Assembly: GCA_026125795.1 (NCBI GenBank)
Contig: JAHCKM010000001.1
Span: 1,922,001-1,986,000, forward strand
DNA from: Burkholderiaceae bacterium
GTDB taxonomy: Bacteria > Pseudomonadota > Gammaproteobacteria > Burkholderiales > Burkholderiaceae_C
Direction of reading: 5' to 3'
Length of the DNA stretch: 64,000 bases
The position numbers and the translations under genes were made by a program. The notes beneath the pieces were generated by a model. The model was given only the letters and a program-made list of their open reading frames with translations, ran no database searches and had not been told where the DNA came from. Shown piece after piece: positions 60,588-64,000 of this stretch (the first letter of the stretch is position 1; every line of letters starts with the position of its first letter).

Positions 60588-62333
60588 ATGCGACTGCCCA
60601 ACCTGCTCGCCACTCCGCGCGGCCGCCTGGCGGCGTTCTTCTTTCTCTACATCACCGAAGGCATCCCGCTGGGCTTTGCCGCCACCGCAGTGGCCACGCA
60701 GCTGCGCCGGCAGGACGTGGGGCCGGCCGAGATCGGCGCTTTCGTCGGCTCGTTCTATCTGCCGTGGGCCTTCAAGTGGGCCTTCGGTCCCTTCATCGAC
60801 GTGTTCGCCTCCGATCGATTGGGGCGGCGGCGCGGCTGGATCATCGTCACGCAGGTGCTGATGGCGCTCACGCTGATGTCCACTGTGCTGCTGAAGCTGC
60901 CCGAGCAGCTGGTGCTGTTCACGATCATCCTGCTGGTGCACAACACGTTCGGCGCGATGCAGGACGTGGCGATCGACGCGCTGGCGGTGAACTCGCTGGC
61001 CGAGCACGAACGCGGTCTGGCCAACGGGCTGATGTTCGCCGGCGCGGCGATCGGGCAGGCGATCGGTGGCGCCGGCGTGCTGTTCCTCGCCAGCTACACC
61101 GGATTTCAGCCGACGTTTTTCTTCGTCGCCGGCTGCATTCTCGCGGTGACCCTGTTCGTCGCGTTGCCGATGCGCGAGGTGCCCGGCGCGATGCGTGTCA
61201 TCGCGCAGGGCGTGTCGCGCTGGGCCCATGCGGCGGGCCAGATGCGTGCCTTCGCGGTGGAGTCGTTCCGTTCGTTCCTCGGCACGCGCGGCGCCTACCT
61301 GGCCCTGGCGTTCGCGCTGTTGCCGTCGGGCGCAATGTGCCTCGGGCTGGCGCTGCAATCGAACCTTGCCGTCGAGCTGGGCCTGAACGACAACCAGGTC
61401 GCGGCGCTGAACCTGTGGTCCGGCATCATCCAGGCCGGATTCATGGTGGTGGGTGGCTTCCTGTCCGACCGCTGGGGCCGGCGCCGCATGCTGGCGCTGT
61501 ACATCGTGCTGATGAGCGTGCCGGTGCTGTACCTGATGTCGGTGCTGCAGCAGCACGGCTGGGTGATGCCGCAAAGCGCGGCCAATCGCTCGGTGGCGCC
61601 TGCCGTGCTGGTGACCGCGCTGTGGGTGGCGACGCTCACCTACGGCGTGGCACTCGGCCTGATGTATGGCACGCGTTCGGCGATCTTCATGGACGTGACC
61701 AACCCGGCGGTCGCAGCCACGCAGTTCACCGCCTACATGGCGCTGCTGAACCTGAACATCGCCTACTCGGCGACCTGGCAGGGTATTGCGATCGAGGCGA
61801 TCGGTTATCCGAACACGATGCTGATTGATGCCATCTTTGGCCTGGCGTGCCTGCTGCTGCTGCCGTGGATCCGGGCCGTGCGCGGCAACCTGCCCGACGG
61901 CGGCGCGCCGCTGCGCGCGCGCATCAGCGCGGTGATCCTCGGCGCGGCCTGCATGATGTGGGTGCCGTACCGCCTGGGAGCGGGTGTGCTCGGTGCGGCG
62001 GCACCGATCTTCGAAACCGCTTTCACCGTGGTGTTCGTCGCATCGGCGCTGTTCCTGCTCGCCGGGGCCGCCGTTCTGAAGCGCGCATCGCCAGCTCTGC
62101 TGCGTGCCGGTGCCTGGATGGCGCTGCTGCTGATGTTGATGTATGCGCGGCGCTGGAGCGGCCAGCTGGCGGCACCATGGGCCGAGTGGGCCGGCTACCT
62201 GATCCTGGTGGTGCCCGTGGTGGCCGGCGTGCTGTTGCTCGCGCTGGCGGCCCAGGCCTGGCGCGAGTTGGCGGGGGCGGCAGCGCCGGCAGGTGTCGGT
62301 GCCGTGCCTCAGACCAGCGCTTCGATCAGATAG
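60588..62333 (+). CDS. MFS transporter, AmpG-like
   Basis: The 581-residue membrane protein has at least 12 hydrophobic helices. Its start is typical of the AmpG/PAT subgroup of the major facilitator superfamily (AAFFFLYITEGIPLGFAATA; SFYLPWAFKWAFGPFIDVFA; DRLGRRRGWIIVTQ), with QDVAIDALAV and GGFLSDRWGRRRML. AmpG imports muropeptides; whether this one does is not shown by sequence. The C-terminus has extra helices. It seems unrelated to flagella, and its 3' end overlaps the convergent gene by 25 bases. Confidence 0.8.
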   Translation: MRLPNLLATPRGRLAAFFFLYITEGIPLGFAATAVATQLRRQDVGPAEIGAFVGSFYLPWAFKWAFGPFIDVFASDRLGRRRGWIIVTQVLMALTLMSTVLLKLPEQLVLFTIILLVHNTFGAMQDVAIDALAVNSLAEHERGLANGLMFAGAAIGQAIGGAGVLFLASYTGFQPTFFFVAGCILAVTLFVALPMREVPGAMRVIAQGVSRWAHAAGQMRAFAVESFRSFLGTRGAYLALAFALLPSGAMCLGLALQSNLAVELGLNDNQVAALNLWSGIIQAGFMVVGGFLSDRWGRRRMLALYIVLMSVPVLYLMSVLQQHGWVMPQSAANRSVAPAVLVTALWVATLTYGVALGLMYGTRSAIFMDVTNPAVAATQFTAYMALLNLNIAYSATWQGIAIEAIGYPNTMLIDAIFGLACLLLLPWIRAVRGNLPDGGAPLRARISAVILGAACMMWVPYRLGAGVLGAAAPIFETAFTVVFVASALFLLAGAAVLKRASPALLRAGAWMALLLMLMYARRWSGQLAAPWAEWAGYLILVVPVVAGVLLLALAAQAWRELAGAAAPAGVGAVPQTSASIR

Positions 62334-63940
62334 GGACCCTGGCTGGCGAAACCGCGCTCGGTCTCGCGGATGAACGCCTCGGGCGTCTGCACGCTGGCGC
62401 CTGGCATGCCGTGGCCTCTGGCGATGGCGACCCAGTCGAGCGCGGGCGCGTCGAGCGTCAGCATGCGCGTCGCCTTGGGGCCGCTAACGGCGTGAACCCC
62501 CTGGCTCGCTGCTGCGTGCGCGTCCCCCCGAGGGGAATCGGCCGCTTCGGGCGGCCGGGCGCGGCCGGCGCCCACGCTCTTCAGCTCGCCTTGCAGGATG
62601 CGGTAGGCACGGTTCGCGAACACAACCACCACCACCGGCAGCGACTCGCGCGCGATGCTCCACAGGGCTTGCAAGGTGTACATCGCGCTGCCGTCGCCTT
62701 CCAGCGCCAGCACCGGCCGACCCGGCGCGCCAATGGCCGCACCGAGCGCGGCCGGCAATCCGAAGCCGATCGCGCCGCCCATCACCGTCAGCCAATCGTG
62801 CGGCGCGGCAGCGGCGAAACGGTTGCCGAACGCGCGGCCCGATGTGACGGCCTCGTCGACCACGATCGTCTGCTCCGGCAGCAGTGCAACCAGCGCGTGG
62901 CCGATCAGATCGGCATCGAGCGTAGAAGCGCGGCGCAACGCATCGAGGTCGACCGCTGTCGGCGTATCGGGCGGCACGGCGCGGGCACCGAGTTCGTCGC
63001 ACAGCGCCTGCAGCGCGGCGGGCACGTCGTCGCGTGCGTCGCACAAGGTCTGCAGCGCGCAGCCGGCCGCCTTGAGCTGGCTCGGTTTACCCGGATAGGC
63101 AAAGAAGCCGATAGGTTCGGTGGCGCCGGCCATCACGAGACAATCGGCACCCTTGAGCTTGTCGAGTGCGGCGTCGGTTGCATACGGGAGACGCTCCAGG
63201 CGCGTGCGACCGCGGCCGCCTGCCGTGCGCGGGCTGTAAAACTCCGCCATGACTCGACAGCCGGTCTTACGCGCGATCGCCGCGGCGAGCGGCGCGCCGC
63301 GTTCGCCGACGCCGGCGGCGCCCACCAGCAGCAGCGCACGTTCTCCGAGCCGGGCGAGGGTCCGCGCGCACGCGCGCACCGCCTCGTCATCAGCAGGCTT
63401 CAGCGGTACCCGATCGGGGACGCGCGCGATGGCACCGCCAGGACCCCATGCGGTGTCAGCCGGCAGCGCGAGCGTCGCGATGCGGCCGAGCGCGCCGTCG
63501 CGCGTGGCGGCGATGGCCTGTGCGCCGGCAGCCGCCACGTCGAGCGAACGTTTGCAGGTGTACACCCAATGCGATACCGGCCTGGCGATGCCTTCGAGGT
63601 CGCTCTTGAGCGGTGACTCGAAACGCACGTGGTCCGTGGCGTGATCGCCGACGATGTTGACGATGCCCGAGCAGGCCTTCTTTGCGTTGTGCAGGTTGGC
63701 CAGGCCGTTGCCCAGGCCGGGCCCCAGGTGCAGCAGCGTGGCCGCCGGCTGACCCGTCATGCGGTAGTAGCCGTCGGCGGCCCCGGTCACCACGCCTTCG
63801 AACAGGCCGAGCACGCAGCGCGGCCCGTCGATGCGGTCGAGCGCCGCCACGAAGTGCATTTCGGACGTGCCGGGGTTGGCGAAGCACACGTCGACGCCGT
63901 TGGCGGCCAGCGTGGCCACAAGGGATTCGGCACCGTTCAT
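62309..63940 (-). CDS. ThDP-dependent acetolactate synthase-like enzyme with repeat insert
   Basis: The 543-residue protein belongs to the ThDP family of acetolactate synthase and benzoylformate decarboxylase. It has VDVCFANPGTSEMHFVAALD, the cofactor-activating Glu in LGLFEGVVTGAADGYYRMTG, and the ThDP/Mg motif ALEGDGSAMYTLQALWSIAR...FANRAY. At about residues 459-485, where relatives read directly from VGAG into a PG/P-KA-ML segment, there is an insert of about 27 residues (from RARPPEAADSPRGD) encoded by a junction-type repeat. The substrate is unknown. AAGGA precedes the ATG read at 63940-63938. Confidence 0.85.
   Translation of the reverse strand: MNGAESLVATLAANGVDVCFANPGTSEMHFVAALDRIDGPRCVLGLFEGVVTGAADGYYRMTGQPAATLLHLGPGLGNGLANLHNAKKACSGIVNIVGDHATDHVRFESPLKSDLEGIARPVSHWVYTCKRSLDVAAAGAQAIAATRDGALGRIATLALPADTAWGPGGAIARVPDRVPLKPADDEAVRACARTLARLGERALLLVGAAGVGERGAPLAAAIARKTGCRVMAEFYSPRTAGGRGRTRLERLPYATDAALDKLKGADCLVMAGATEPIGFFAYPGKPSQLKAAGCALQTLCDARDDVPAALQALCDELGARAVPPDTPTAVDLDALRRASTLDADLIGHALVALLPEQTIVVDEAVTSGRAFGNRFAAAAPHDWLTVMGGAIGFGLPAALGAAIGAPGRPVLALEGDGSAMYTLQALWSIARESLPVVVVVFANRAYRILQGELKSVGAGRARPPEAADSPRGDAHAAASQGVHAVSGPKATRMLTLDAPALDWVAIARGHGMPGASVQTPEAFIRETERGFASQGPYLIEALV
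62490..62572 (+). repeat. GC-rich junction repeat inside the ThDP-enzyme gene
   Basis: GTGAACCCCCTGGCTCGCTG, CGTCCCCCCGAGGGG, CGCTTCGGGCGGCCGGGC: the same ordered blocks as the flhB and flgM/flgA copies, including a shared 13-mer CTTCGGGCGGCCG. It lies opposite to the direction of the gene it interrupts, yet keeps the frame. Confidence 0.75.
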
Positions 63941-64000
63941 CGCGTTCCTTTTCGGAAGGAGCGACGATGCTATCTCCACCAAGCGAACGCCGCGGATCTG

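Overview
The window is a nearly complete flagellar and chemotaxis locus from a high-GC betaproteobacterium, most likely order Burkholderiales (Rubrivivax/Leptothrix/Methylibium-like). The inference rests on the very high GC content, the combination of FlhDC with FlhF, an FlhG-like protein and sigma-28 (FliA), the gene order, and a GC-rich dispersed repeat of a kind I associate with this order. No search was run, so the genus is not settled. No rRNA, tRNA, CRISPR array or insertion sequence was seen.

Layout. Positions 1-7153 (minus strand): fliL (cut by the window edge), then fliK-J-I-H-G-F, the switch, MS-ring and export ATPase operon. fliE (plus) is divergent from fliF. Positions 7886-10390 (minus): fliS-fliT-ycgR followed by two type IV pilin-like genes, all apparently downstream of one sigma-28 promoter. 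Positions 10502-13929 (minus): fliD and two almost identical short flagellins. Positions 14224-26417: a flagellin-glycosylation-type island holding a TPR glycosyltransferase, a SPINDLY/GT41-type transferase, a glycosyltransferase-methyltransferase fusion, a second methyltransferase, a NeuD-like acyltransferase, a beta-propeller protein, a GNAT-fold transferase, an FdtA/FdtB pair for a dTDP-3-amino-3,6-dideoxyhexose, and two glycosyltransferase-like genes. Positions 26597-32341: flhDC, a degenerate HD-GYP protein, motAB, cheY and cheZ. Positions 32529-40195: flhB-flhA-flhF-flhG-like-fliA and a soluble chemoreceptor. Positions 40230-44187 (minus): a PAS histidine kinase, flgN, flgM, flgA. Positions 44359-54843: flgBCDEF and flgGHIJKL. 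Positions 54860-60502: four signalling genes (EAL-HDOD, HPt, REC-PAS-GGDEF-EAL, GGDEF). The right edge holds an MFS transporter and, convergently, a ThDP-dependent enzyme.

Regulation. A sigma-28 motif, TCAAG...N...GCCGATA, recurs upstream of fliS, fliD, fliC2, the HD-GYP gene, motA, cheY and (as TAAAG) flgM. This gives a coherent late-gene regulon. The cheY copy overlaps the motB stop codon. Canonical intrinsic terminators follow fliC2, cheZ and flgF.

Most unusual. First, a GC-rich palindromic repeat family occurs at many gene junctions. Copies appear to have inserted in frame into an HPt protein and a ThDP enzyme and to encode the CheZ N-terminus. Second, pseudopilin genes sit in the late flagellar transcript. 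Third, the FlhG-like protein has lost its P-loop but keeps the DQAxxLR helix. Fourth, a perfect 13-bp hairpin holds the motA stop codon in its loop.
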